From contig JAULBX010029599.1 of NCBI GenBank assembly GCA_032358255.1, positions 1 to 64,000 on the forward strand: a stretch of DNA of 64,000 bases, read 5' to 3'. This document shows positions 25,039-36,618 of the stretch, piece after piece. How positions within the stretch are numbered: position 1 is the stretch's first letter; every line of letters starts with the position of its first letter. Source of the stretch: Heterotrichella gracilis. Its lineage: Eukaryota > Sar > Xanthophyceae > Tribonematales > Xanthonemataceae. The notes under the pieces were generated by a model, which ran no database searches, was not told the origin of the DNA, and saw nothing but the letters and a program-made list of their open reading frames with translations. The position numbers were made by a program, and so were the translations under genes.

Positions 25039-27794
25039 CTAAATCCTTATGGACCGCAGCGCCTTAATAGCGTGCTCTCCACCCGTGCTACTATCCCCCA
25101 CAAGGCGCACCAGTTGGGGGATGGCGCCAGCAGACACTAACGCATCCCTGTGCTCATCAGTCCCAGAGGCAAGGTTAGAGAGTGCCCATGCCGCATACGT
25201 CTGACACGCCTGGCTGCTGCTCCCCACGAGGCGCAACAGTGGCGGAAGTGCGTCAGCAGAAATCACTGCATCCCTGTGCTCATTGGACCCCGCAGAAATG
25301 TTGCCAAGCACCCCTGCTGCCTGCTCCTGGCACATCTGGCTGCTGCCGCTCAAAAGGCGCACCACTGGGGCAATACCCTCAGCAGATACCAATGCATCCC
25401 TGCTCTGATCAGACGCATGTGTAATGTTGAGAAGCGCATCCACGGCCTGCTTCAGGCATGCCTGGCTGCTGCCGTTCAAAATGCGCAATAGTGGGGCAAT
25501 GGCGCCAGCAGACACCACTGCATCCTTGTGGTGGTCGCAACCTCTGGCAATGTTGGCAAGTGCCCCTGCGGCCAGATGCTGGCATTGCTGGACACTGCTG
25601 CCCAACAGGTGTACCAGAGGGGGGATGGCGCCAGCGGCCACCACTGCATCCCTGTGCTGATCAGACCCCCCCGCCATGTTGATGATCACCCCTACGGCTT
25701 CTTGAAGGAGTTCCTGGCACCTCTGGCTGCTGCTGCCCAAAATACGCACCACTGGGGCAAAGCCACCAGCAGACAACACTGCTGACTTATGCTGATCTGA
25801 CCCGTACACAATGTAGCCCAATGCCTGTGCTGCCAACGTTTGGCACATCTGACTGTCACTGCCCAAGAGACGCACCAGTGGAGTGATGGCGCCAGCAGAC
25901 ACCACTGCATCACAGCGCTGACTGGGTCCAACCAAAATGTTGGCTAGAGCCCACGAAGCAAACTGTTGGACCGCCTCGCTGTCGCTGCCCAAAAGGTGCA
26001 CCAGAGGGGGGAGGGCGCCAGCAGATACCACTGCATCCTTATGGTGGTCGGACCCGGACGCGATGTTCTTCAGCGCTCTCGCTGCCGCCTCCTGGCACTC
26101 CTGGCTGCTGCTGCCCAAAAAGCGCACCAGTTGGGGGATGGCACCAGCGGACACCAATGCATCCTTGTGCTGATCTGACCCGTCTGCTAACCTCCAGATT
26201 GCTTTGGCTGCATGCTCCTGGCACTCTTGCCCACTGCTAACCACAAGGCACACCAGTGGAGTGATGGCGCCAGCAGACACCACTGCATCCCTGAGCTGAT
26301 TGGACACAACAATATTTGCGAGTGGGCCTGCTGCAGCCTCTAGGCATGCCTCGCTGCAGCCTCTCGGCATGCTGCAGCCTCTCGGCATGCCTCTGCTGCT
26401 GATCAAAAGGCGCACCAGTGGAGGATTGGCTCCAGAGGATACAACTGCGTTCCTGTGGTCATCCGACCCAGCGGCAATGTTGATAAATGCACATGCTGCC
26501 ATCTTCTGGCATGCCTGACCTCCGCTGCTTAAGAGGTGCACCAGGGGGGGAAGGGCGCCAGCAGACACCACTGCATTAATGTGCTGTTTTGTCCCGTCCG
26601 CTATCAGGATAAGTACCAGCGCCGCCTGCTCCTGGCACGCCTGGTTGCCGCTGCTTACAAGGCGCACCAATTTGGGGAGGGCGCCAGCACTAAGGACTGC
26701 ATCCTTACGCTGGTTTGACCCTACGATGATATATCCAAGCACCCGAGCAGCCTGCTGCTGGCACGCCTGCCTGCTGCTGCCAATTGCCCACTGGATTGAG
26801 TCAACTGCTCCTGTTGAAGGCTCATGTGGTGCACTGTCACTGCTGTGCAAAATCTGCACCAAAGTCCGCTGTGCATTGGCAGCAACAAGACTGTCTGCTC
26901 GCTCATGGAAGTGCTCCTTTATGAATCGCACCACTCAGCCACTGCAGCAAGGCACTCCTGTTGCACAATAGGTGTCTGTGCTGTCAGCATGTCCATTGCT
27001 GCACTGATTTGCCCATCTGCAAGCAGCTGCTGCAGGGATGCCAGGGCTGCAGTCAATGTTGCTGCCAGCGCTGGTTCATTTGCGGCTGGGAATGGAGGCT
27101 GCTGCGCATTGTCAACTGCTGCTGGTGGTGGTAGCACCTACGGCAGGATCCGCTGTGGATTACTCGCAGCTACACGGAAATGTGGGTTTGAACCTGCATG
27201 CATCGCTTGAGCCAATGGGTCCCCATGGGTCAAACCTATGGCTTGCACACTGCCAGGTGGTCTTGCCAAGGTTTGGCAAAACCCAACAAGCACTGCGTGT
27301 ACAGCCATGCATGATGTTAGCAGTTAAGGAGATCAACAGATCCTAGAGTATGTGCATATTCTAGCTTCAATTTCAAATTTGAAATTGAAGCAGTGCCCGT
27401 AAATGCTACAGGAAACGCCCCCTTTGGTGAAATCAATCACAATGTCAGCTTGCTCCTCTCCCAATGATTGCAATGCACACTCTAGATCACGCACCTCCCA
27501 GTCCAGCCATTCGTGACACATTGCCCTGAGCATGTGCGGGGTAGGCAGGCTGGTTGGGTTCACCGGGGTGCGGCTGAGTGGGCAAGTGGGTGGTTGGTGG
27601 CTGGCAAACCATCCCAAGATAGCCTCCCGCTCAAACACATGGCCCGACTGGATCATTACTGGGTCACGCATGACTGCATGGCTGATGGGGCAAATGCAGC
27701 AGCGTGGGGGCTCCTGCGCATTGGTCACATGTGGTGCACCCAACTGGTGCTCTGAGCATTGGTCTGGGATTGGAGCAGCCTGCACTGTGGACAC
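25039..27794 (-). CDS. U-box and armadillo-repeat protein, probable E3 ubiquitin ligase
   Basis: An exon from about 27794 down to near 27430 encodes a U-box: CCICPISHAVMRDPVMIQSG, HVFEREAILGWF and TCPLSRTPVNPTSLPTPHML. A second exon (from about 27139) leads into a single long frame (26934-25039) with about a dozen armadillo repeats of 42 residues. A typical unit is AGAIPPLVHLLGSS, then QHLAAGALANIA and HHKDAVVS. U-box proteins with ARM repeats are plant PUB-type ubiquitin ligases: the U-box recruits the E2 and the repeats bind substrates. Oddities: no ATG is visible in frame at the 5' end, so a first exon is probably missing from this model. The second exon and the repeat frame are offset by one base near 26934-26937. 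A short duplication (PRGCSMPRGCS) interrupts one repeat. Confidence 0.8.
27365..27390. repeat. Perfect 26-bp palindrome in an intron
   Basis: Arm cttcaatttcaaa is followed directly by its exact reverse complement. It lies between the U-box exon and the next exon of the armadillo gene. Confidence 0.85.
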
Positions 27795-27809
27795 AATTGC
27801 CTGTCAGCT

Positions 27810-29337
27810 GTGGTCCTTCTGCTAGGCCCTGTAGGGAAATGGCATTGATTGCATGCTGAAAGTTTTCTTAGGAGTCCTGTATTAATTAGACTCTACAATG
27901 GTGCAGCGTTTTGATAACAAAGCACAGAGTTGTTCGTGCCTGTGATGACCTGAAAGTCCCCTGCATGCCTACCACTTCCAAGACCCAATTAAATGCAACT
28001 CGAGTTTCACTGACAGTTCATGTGGATTGTTAAAATTGGGCTAAAAGTCCTAAGATGAGCTGAGGATGTTGACACAGCCGTGACCAATGGTACCAGGTAT
28101 GGGCCAGGTGATACTCTTAACCCATTGAATGACTGTGACAGTCAAAGTTACAAACAAACAAACAAAAGGCGTTCCAAGCCGTCATCACTGTTAGTTTGCT
28201 GCCTGTCAAAGTTACTCTTAGAGACTAGACTAGTGACTAGAGGAAAATGTCACTGTGGGTGCCATTGAAGTCAGTCGTAGGTAGACTGAGTATGTGAGGC
28301 ACTGTGCATGGCTTTTCCATGGCTTATAGTACACTTCATACCACGATTCAGTTGTATCAATCCTGTAAGGAGTCGGCGTCCCGTAGCCCACAGTGGCTGC
28401 AAGCCTTGCCCGAGTTGCCAAGCAGACCTTCGAATCTCCCTTACACCGACTCGGTGTGCTGAGCACTGAGCATAGTTTGCCTCAGCCTACAGTGTCTTGT
28501 GTGTGCAGATGTGTTATAACCACTTCCTGACTCAGACGTGACGTCTGACTCAGGCGTAAAGGAAGCTTGGCTGCCAAATGGTTAACCACCGTGACTTTAT
28601 CATACTGATATGGCCACTTGAAGTCTGACTCAGGCCCTGAGTCAGGGCTCGAGTGTCCCGCTTACAATTCCTGGAATTTGCTTCCCTTGAGCCTTGAGCC
28701 TTGAGCCAACATTGCATTTACAATTTCATTGTACATCAATCCTGGTGAATAAATAGTAGACTGCATATTTTATTCGTTTGAGCGCTAACTAGCATCAGAC
28801 TTTTTCTCTGGATCCATTGGAGGCACTCCATGCCATGGGGGGCCTATGACTCCTAGTATGAGTGCACCACGATCATACTGGGACCCATGTGGCACAATGC
28901 ATCCATGGACATGTGGCGCCGCTGGTTGAGAGCCTCACGGCAATGTCATCACAAATGCTGGTGCAGACTTGAAACATGTAACGGAAACGTACTCACACCA
29001 GTTTGCACCTGAGGCAAGAGGATGTTGAGGGCATCAAATGGAGTCTGACGTCAAATTAATTGTTGTGTGGAGGGGAACTGCATGATGTTACAAAGAGGAG
29101 CGTTTCCCCAAGGATGTGGCTAGGCAGCTCTCAGTCAAGAATATGATGCACAGTCATTGGCTGTCATTGAACAATGGAAAATGGTGGGAGTGGGGGTGGA
29201 CCAGTCATGAAATGTCAGCAATCCTGCCCAACGGGTGCCCATTGAAAACAATGCCAGGCTGGTGCCCCACACGCGATCAACTTGTAACATCATCAGACAA
29301 CGCCGATCACAGAATGAAAGGAAAGAAAGGGGGTGGG
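27810..29337. other. Intergenic interval of 1.5 kb with small palindromes, no gene seen
   Basis: It separates the 5' side of the U-box gene from the 3' end of LIN1. It holds a 21-base palindrome with one-base centre at 28625-28645 (arm ctgactcagg), an acaccga/tcggtgt palindrome near 28453-28467, and a threefold GCCTTGA repeat near 28687-28707. A missing first exon of the U-box gene may lie here. I could not recognise a transposon or RNA gene. Confidence 0.5.
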
Positions 29338-32300
29338 TCAACTAGCAGCGTACTCCACAAACCTCCCCGTCCCCATGTCGTATGAGTACCACTTGCCAGT
29401 TCCACTCGAGTAGAACCCCCCGCTGGCCGCATCATAGTACATATTGGTATCTGCGCTGAAGTAATACCCTGAGCTAGGGTCAAAATCGTAGCCGTGGGGC
29501 ACCGCCTGCACCTCGCCCTCCCCTTCCGGCCCCTTTGACACCACCTCCCTGACGCGAGCCACCAGGTCAGCCTTGTCGATGATGCCTGATGCGTCCTGTG
29601 GCAAGTGGATGTTGGTTGGCGGCGGCGGAACATCCGGTGTTGGTAATGGCAGGCACCGGCGTGCAATACAGGTGTGAGGCGGCAGCATGATCTATACAGC
29701 ATGGTGTATGTGACGTTCATATTGTATGTTGCCAGAGACCCCCTAACTCCGCCTTTGTGCGATCCCTTTCTTTCTTTCTATGCATAAATTATGCCATTGC
29801 ACGTTGGATGTATCATGCACTAAAGTACATGCATCATACCACATGCACCAACCCACGCTACTTGCACCCCTTCGCATCCTACCTCTCCCCGCTCCTGCAG
29901 CAGCCGCCTCAACTCCTTGATGGGCCAGCTGCCATAGTCGACCTCATCCTCCGCAGGTGCCACACCCTTAGGGTTTTCACCCAACCCTCCAGCAGGCTTG
30001 GGACCCTCAGCAGCAGCAGCGCTTGGCGTGGATGCAGGCGGGCCGCTGGTCGGAGGGTTTCCAGGAGCTTTTGAGGGCTTTTCCTGTTCCCCATCCCCAT
30101 CCCCATACATGTCATCATCATCGTCCCCGTACATACCGCCCCCGGCCGATCCACCCACGGCGGCGCTGGATGGCCCAAACATGGCAGCCTCCTTTTCCAA
30201 TGCCTCCTGCACCACAGCAAGGTTTGGTTCAGACCCTAAGAGTATGGGTTTGTGCCAGAGATTACATGGCAGCCTCTTTTCTAACACCTACTGCACAACA
30301 CAGCGCGGTTCGCATACCCCGTGGGTGACCCCTAGGGGCATCCTAGCGTTTGGATGCCGGACCAGACCACAAGGCACCATAACCAATTACATCCACATGC
30401 CATACGCCGGTTTTCGGCTGATAAGCCTTTCATTTGTAATTCCAGTTTTACCTTTTTTAGATATTGAAATACAAAATAAATATAAATTGTCAGTGTGATG
30501 GTATTTTTACTACACTGACTATATTGTACTTGTACTGTTTGTCTTGTATTTGCATTGAACTTGTACTGTTTGTCTTGTATTTGCATTTGGAGTGTACCTT
30601 GGTTGACGAGTATATGTCTAGCTCCCCGTTCTGCAGCAGCAGGCTGGCAGCTTCTGTCAGCTTCTCGATCAGGTGCTTGGCTGCGCTCTTCTCCTCCTTG
30701 TCCTCCATCACAGTGTCACCCTCCCCCTGCCGCTTGTTCTTGCGAGACACTACGATGGGGAGCAGGAGCGCCATGTCAGCATGCTAGGGGTGCCACGTCA
30801 GCATGGAGGTGCTGGAGCAGGAGTAGACCCATGCAGAGTCGGGGGTTACTCCTCATGTTTGCGGATGCAAGGCAAGACTCCTGTCCTGAATGCTGCCGTG
30901 GACCTACGCCAGCCGGCGCATGGGGCTCACAAAATGCATATACGTGGAGGCCCCCTACCCCATGGCCATGCACGCAAAGAAGCTGCTCTGCAATGGCACT
31001 GCTTTGGACAGGGTATTATGCAGGATGGGCCACTGGTCAAACTTAAAATTACAGCAAAAGAAGAATTTTAAAAACATGAAATACATAGATTTAATCCAAT
31101 TAATCCGCATGCATGCATCCCCCCGCCCTCCTGTCCTGTGCGCTCACCTGGCGGCCGCTTTGTCCCACCCCCTAGCCGCTTCAATGCCCTGCACCACAGG
31201 GCGCACACATGCTCAACAGCACATGTCGTGATAAGCAACACGCAGGGGCATTGTGCCAATAGATGCAGCAGAGTCCCATACAAACATCTACACACACACT
31301 TTCAAACAGCCTGCCATCATCCATGGCGTTTGACCACCAGCTGTCATCTGTCCTATAACAAGTTTTCACGGCCATCTGTATAAAATGCAAATTTGCGCCA
31401 GTGCGAATGCATCCCGAGCTGTACTGCTGGAACCTGGTTGCAACTCAGTAACCATTTGCTGACTCCCTAGGTATCTGCACAGGTGCGTTTTTACCTGGTG
31501 ACTGTCTCCCCTTGGTGCAGCATTGCCGCCACCTCCCCCTGCAGCTGACCGATTTGCCGCGCAGACAGCGCGCGTGCCGCGTCCTCCGCCTCAGCGTCAC
31601 GCTCCCTCTGCTCGATTTGCTGTCGCACCTTGTCGCTCACAACCTTGGCTGCAGACCCATGTGGCACTGTCACGTGACATGTGCAAAGAATAGGTTCATG
31701 GCCGTGCATGGCTACAGCAGTACGTGGTGCACCATGTGACCAGAAGCATGTGGCACCTCCCATGGACACGCCATAGGAATGTATAATGGCTGCCCCTGGC
31801 TACAGCCACAGGCGAGCGCAGCATGTCATGCTACCATGTGGCTACAGCAGGGCGCAGCACCATGTGTCAGGTGCCCAGGGTAACCCGCTTGACTCAGAGC
31901 TTGTGATGCTACCATGTGGCCAGAGCACGTGGCATCACCACGGGAATGTGCAACGAATATACTTGTAAATGCACATGGTTACAGGAGCATATGCCTTGAG
32001 TAGCATGGGGGGTTCCACATTACCAAGCATCGGCACCTGGCAGCACAATCCCTTTAACAAATTTGGGTACACAAGCCATCCGAACAATGCAACCCAGATT
32101 CCATAGTTGAAGATTTAAGACCTGCATTCTCATTGCCTGCACGATGGGAGATCATTGATGCATACCTTCCTCCGAGTTGAGCCAAGCATCTGCCACATCC
32201 TCCTCCCCTTTCTTCTCCACATAGAACCCGCCATCATCAAAGTTCCCCTCCTCGCGTTCCGCCTTCAGGTTAAATGGCTCAAACTCCTGATCCTCCTCAT

Positions 32301-33272
32301 CCTCCTCAGCCTACATCCAGGCATGATGATGCAATAAGTGGGTGGAAACAAGGTGCAAGCTGTGCATTTGTCTGCATTCAGAGCAGCTGATGCTCACGCA
32401 ACAACAATGTTGCAACAGTGTGCTCCACCATGTTAGCTGCAGGGACTAAGCCGTTTGTAAATGGTGCCGCGTGCGCAGGGCTTGCCACCGTGTGATGGTG
32501 GAAGTGTGTGGAAATGTGCGCATTGCGTTGCTGCTGCTGCGCACCTGCAGGTCCTCTTCAGCCACCTCCACGTCATCCACCAGGTCAGTGTCGGCGGCTG
32601 CAACAGGCACACGGCATTGGCTACTGCGGCAGGGCATCATACAGCATTCTGCTTGTAATGCAAGCTGTCAATGAAGCCGGGGAAGATCCATTTGCTGTAC
32701 ACCATAGAGGAATGTAGGGACTGTATGGTAGTGTGGTACCATAGGGACTGTACTGGGCACGTGTGGGTGGCGCTGAGCAAGCTTGCAATGGGGTATGACT
32801 GTGGTTGCCCAGTGCCCACCTGCGTCCTTGCGTTGCTTGCGGCTTGCTGCACGCTTGGTCTGTGCAGCAGTGATCAAGGACTCTTTGACTGGCCCGCCTT
32901 CCTCCTCCTCAATCTCAGCCAGGGTCTTGCCTTTGGGTTTGACTGCAGGCAACAATTACGGTCAACGGCCAGGCCGTGGTGGGATCTTAAGTCACTCACC
33001 ATAGCGAGGTTGAATGTATCCAAGCAAGAGCTTGAAGCAAACTGCTGGTGCTTGTGTGTCAAAAACGCAAGTGCATGCATATGGGCACTATGCATGCATA
33101 TAAGTGCATGCATGCGCCTCGATGTCAGCCCAATGCAAAGGGTTGTCGAAGGTACACAGGGCAACGGACCATCGCGCGATTTCCCGGACTTTTTGGCTTC
33201 TTTCTCGCTCTTGAACTCCTCCAGCAGCTCATCCACGAACGTCTCAGTTCCGGGCTCTCTGCCTCGCTTCAT
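29338..33272 (-). CDS. LIN1: Spliceosomal U5 snRNP protein CD2BP2/LIN1 with C-terminal OCRE domain
   Basis: Nine phase-consistent exons encode 450 residues: 33272-33170, 32942-32820, 32597-32545, 32310-32166, 31648-31495, 31188-31148, 30749-30598, 30206-29883 and 29595-29338. Family landmarks appear in order: the basic start MKRGREPGTETFVDELLEEF; an acidic stretch leading to FEPFNLKAEREEGNFDDGGF and DAWLNSEEG; GETVTRALKRLGG; a helical LIEKLTEAASLLLQNGELDIY; then a Gly/Asp-rich linker. Human CD2BP2 (U5-52K) ends with a GYF domain. Here I instead see a SAP-like segment (WPIKELRRLLQERG, IIDKADLVARVREVV, split by an intron) and an OCRE repeat (GYYFSADTNMYYDAASGGFY, GKWYSYD). It should act in U5/tri-snRNP assembly in the nucleus. 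A decayed copy of the exon-8 start lies at about 30237-30310. Confidence 0.9.
30235..30312 (-). repeat. Echo copy of the LIN1 exon 8 start
   Basis: On the minus strand, the real exon 8 begins after gcag with bases for EALEKEAAM. A copy about 80 bases upstream in the intron reads gttagaaaagaggctgccat and soon hits a stop, followed at lower coordinates by a further shared CTTGG/GGTTC stretch. The same echo pattern is seen in the plus-strand genes. Confidence 0.7.
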
Positions 33273-33746
33273 TGCGTTCAACACCAATGCACCTATACCA
33301 TAAACGTGGGCACAAGAGTGTACACAGCTAGGCTGGGAAGCCTGGGTGGTAAACCCTTCAAGTGGGTTGTAGTCAGCGTTCGTTAAGCCGTAACGGTACT
33401 CGAGGTCTAGCCTTGACGTTCAAACTTTGGCTACACAGTCGGTCACTCGAGGGGCTAGCGACTGCTCGGCTTCAGAGTATTGATAGAAGGTATCGAGCAG
33501 GCAGTTGTGGAGAACGTGCATCATACGCATCGCAACCCCCTGCGCGGTTGATATTGTTGAGAACTGCTATTGTTTTCGTGTTCCTTCTTGACCCTCGATA
33601 GTCCCATCAATCAGTCTCAGTTTGGATCACTGATTTCAAACGTTTGTTTTTCCCCTGTGCGACAGACTACCAGGCATACAAGGTATCGACCACTACTTTC
33701 GGGGGCTGAGTTTTGCATTGACATGTTTACTTTGCACCTGGCAAAG
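33273..33746. promoter_or_regulatory. Divergent region between LIN1 and the Mpv17-family gene
   Basis: About 470 bases separate the two start codons, so it should hold both promoters. No recognised motif or further gene. Confidence 0.45.
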
Positions 33747-35719
33747 ATGCTGCGGGTTTCAATAGCTCAGTTGTCCAAGAGCGTGCCTGTGATGGCTATG
33801 TCCACTCGTGGCCACAGCTCAAGGGCGTTCGATGGGCACGGCTTCCTCAACAGAAAGCCTTTCCCGTTCACCACAAGCCCCAGGTCCACAGGCAAGTGAC
33901 TACATCTGACGTAGCCATTAGCCTGCACAGCCCAAACCCATTGCTGATCTGGGTTGCAAGCAAGCCGGTTCCTCCACTGTTGCACTGATAGCCAGACCAC
34001 TGGTGTGCTAACCAAGCTTGCCTCTTGCACCTCCCAGGCACCAATTTGAGGAGGCCAGTGATCAAGCAATACGGCACAGCCAGTGGTGGTGGTGCCTTCC
34101 CACCCAGCAGGCCGGGTGGCCGCGGCAGGGGGGGTGACGACGGGCATGGGGGGGAGTCAGGTGGCTTCAACTCTGGGAACGGGCTGTGGGCAGCGTACCT
34201 CAAGCAAATAGAGCAAAGACCGGTGAGTGCTTGGAAGTAGAACCCAGCCATGGGTCAGATTTGGCATCAGCAGCTGGCCGGTGCCCACCTGTGCCCAGAT
34301 ATAAACCTCGTGTCAAATTTACCCCCTTTCAATACAGGTGCTCACAAAGGCAGTGACCTGTGCACTCCTGAACGCGCTGGGTGACGCGATGTGCCAAGTC
34401 TTCCTCGAGCCAGACACTCCCTTTGACTGGAGGAGGCTGTGGGTTTTCACCTTCTTGGTGCGTGTGCATACGCGCCACATGCCCAATTCAGTGAAATCCC
34501 AGCATCATTCAGCGGCAAAGCGTGGCATGAGCTGGCAGGAAGCAAGTTGTGTTTCCCAGGGTATCATGTTTTGCTGGCTACCGTTCCTCCCTTGTGCAAG
34601 GCAGATCTCCTGCAAGGACCGAAGGTTTGGCATGCGCTGCAGGGTTTTGCATTTGTGGCTCCCGCGCTGCACTACTGGTATGGGCTCCTGGGCATGGTGG
34701 TGACCGCCACCGGCAACAAGGGCGCCATCCTGAGGCTGAGCATGGACCAGTTCCTGTTTGCGCCTGTGTTCATCCCAGCCTTCATCGCGGTGCTGATGAC
34801 ATGCGAGGTGAGCAATTATGGATAAGGGGCAATGTATTGGCGCTTATCTTAGCTGGTGCCTTGATTGTCGTCATTGCGAGTTTTGATCGCATCAGGATGC
34901 GGCGGGCTACTTTGCCATGCGCATGCACTACCCCGGCCAAAGCATCCTGGCATTGATCACTGCACCAACTCTGCGCCAACAACGTACATTATTCCATTGT
35001 AGTTTTATGCTCGTTGCCCCTGCAAGGACTCTGAGGCCTCAATTCAAATGCTGCAGGGCAAGTTCCATGACATCCCCGCCAAGCTGAAGCAGGACTGGTT
35101 CCCAGTGCTGACGACCAACTGGAAGCTCTGGGTGCCCTTCCAGTTCTTCAACTTCCGAATGGTGCCACCCCACCTGCAGGTGTGTTGGTGAAAACATGCA
35201 TTCCGGCAATGCAGCCGAGTAATAAGTAACCTGCCAGCGAGCAGTTCTATCTTGGCAACATGTATACCAATTTGCTGGAATGCATGTCCCTGACTACCAA
35301 GCATATGTTAGAAAATCTCATTTAATGCGCGATTTTATATCTGGCCATGTCGTGTGTACGCATGTGGCTCTGCCTTACCCACGTGTGCTTACCAAACTTA
35401 TTCCTGAGTTGCAACTCCTTGCTATTCAAGGCTCCTATGCTGTGTACACTAAACGCCAAACCCTTTTGCATGCCATGCCTGCGGGCATTGGCTAATTAGG
35501 CCTCAAGGCCTACCCTTGACCAGCCGTTCTGGCTGGTGTGGTGCCCTAGTGCGAGCCAGTGGCCCCCCAACTACGCCTCTGTGCGTTCCTTTTCTTTCTT
35601 TCTTTCTTTCTTACCCAACCCTCTTTCTCCTGCAGGTGATGGCGGCCAATGTGATGGCCTTGCTGTGGAACACGCTTCTGTCATTGGCTAGCCACAAGGA
35701 GGTCACTGTGGATGCGTGA
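33747..35719 (+). CDS. Mpv17/PMP22-family organelle membrane protein
   Basis: Six phase-consistent exons encode 273 residues from the ATG at 33747 (an in-frame ATG at 33723 is an alternative): 33747-33891, 34038-34222, 34338-34457, 34643-34807, 35057-35179 and 35636-35719. The N-terminus (MLRVSIAQLSKSVPVMAMST) is Ser/Arg-rich like a mitochondrial or plastid targeting peptide, followed by a Gly-rich linker. The Mpv17 core follows: LTKAVTCALLNALGDAMCQ, APALHYWYGLL, LSMDQFLFAPVFIP, LKQDWFPVLTTNWKLWVPFQ, FFNFRMVPPHLQVM and a C-terminal NVMALLWNTLLSLASH. Members form small channels in inner mitochondrial or peroxisomal membranes, and several plant members are plastid or mitochondrial. The first intron begins GCAAGT, a GC-AG intron required by both phase and sequence. 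Confidence 0.92.
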
Positions 35720-36618
35720 GGGCTTGGTGTGGGGCTGGACCATTGCCAGGTATCGGCGCACTTGACTGATACCTCTGTGGTCAGGGGCAACTTGGCAGCA
35801 TGCATGTCAATTTTTTGGGGGAGGTTGTATTAATTGTAAGGGGAAGTGACCCATTTGTGGAAACGAGAGTCTTGCGTGATAGTGCACTGCCAGCTAGTAA
35901 TGCATGCTATTGGCACCGTCTCCTGTGGTCTCCTATGATGCCACTGGGATGTCCCTGTACAGCTTTGGAGTCTGGAGCACAGATTTAATTGGCATCATCA
36001 GTATTTTCATGCAACTGGAGAAGAGATTGTTGGTGTAGTGTGTTGGGTTCAAAGGAAAGTGTTCAAGCTGTTGACTTCAAAGGTATATTCTGCCAGAAAG
36101 TCATTCAATAGTTTGTGGATGTGACACTGTCCTGGAGTATCCATAGGATGCATCCTTGTGAATTCGCATTCTTGATCAGCGCTTGTAGTGAAACTCAGCG
36201 TGGTCTGCCCACCGGGCAGTATTACGGTGCTTGGTTCAATAGGTTGATTACCAGTTCAGAAATGCATGTGTACGGATTGTCGCCAATGGCCATGGCCCAG
36301 GGTTGGAGTAAGGTTAGAGAGTTCGTCAGCTGTGAATCAGTCATGACTTGCAGATGAGGCAGTAAACACAGCCAAGCGCAAGCAGCTGGTGTGCACTTCA
36401 GATCAGATTCTGATGAATGGAAAGCAATCTGCTAAAGTAAGCGCTGGCCAGTTGTAAAAAACGAGAAAAATGTTTGTGAAAATGTCCCATCATCCCCCTG
36501 CGCACTGTACAACCACGGTGCCATGATGATGACAAATGTCATTGTCAGTAACAAGCAAATGATTCAGGCAACAACGGTACCATGATGATCATGGAAATCC
36601 TGGCGAGCCCCATTGTGG
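35720..36618. other. Convergent intergenic region of 0.9 kb
   Basis: It lies between the stops of the Mpv17-family gene and AUG4 and should carry both 3' UTRs. I saw no gene, RNA or repeat of note. The space is larger than a pair of short UTRs needs. Confidence 0.45.

Noticed and set aside
25150-26718. Several plus-strand open frames across the armadillo region.
   Set aside because: They are antisense shadows of the armadillo repeats and repeat with the same period.
25039-26934. Regular 126-base periodicity, at first sight array-like (CRISPR or satellite).
   Set aside because: The period equals 42 codons and the frame is open on the minus strand with conserved armadillo residues. Third-position variation is what a repeat protein gives.
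28366-28470. tRNA-like or guide-RNA-scaffold-like ends (tcgaatctccc, accgactcggtg).
   Set aside because: No cloverleaf with anticodon arm can be drawn, and the resemblance to a scaffold is a short palindrome.
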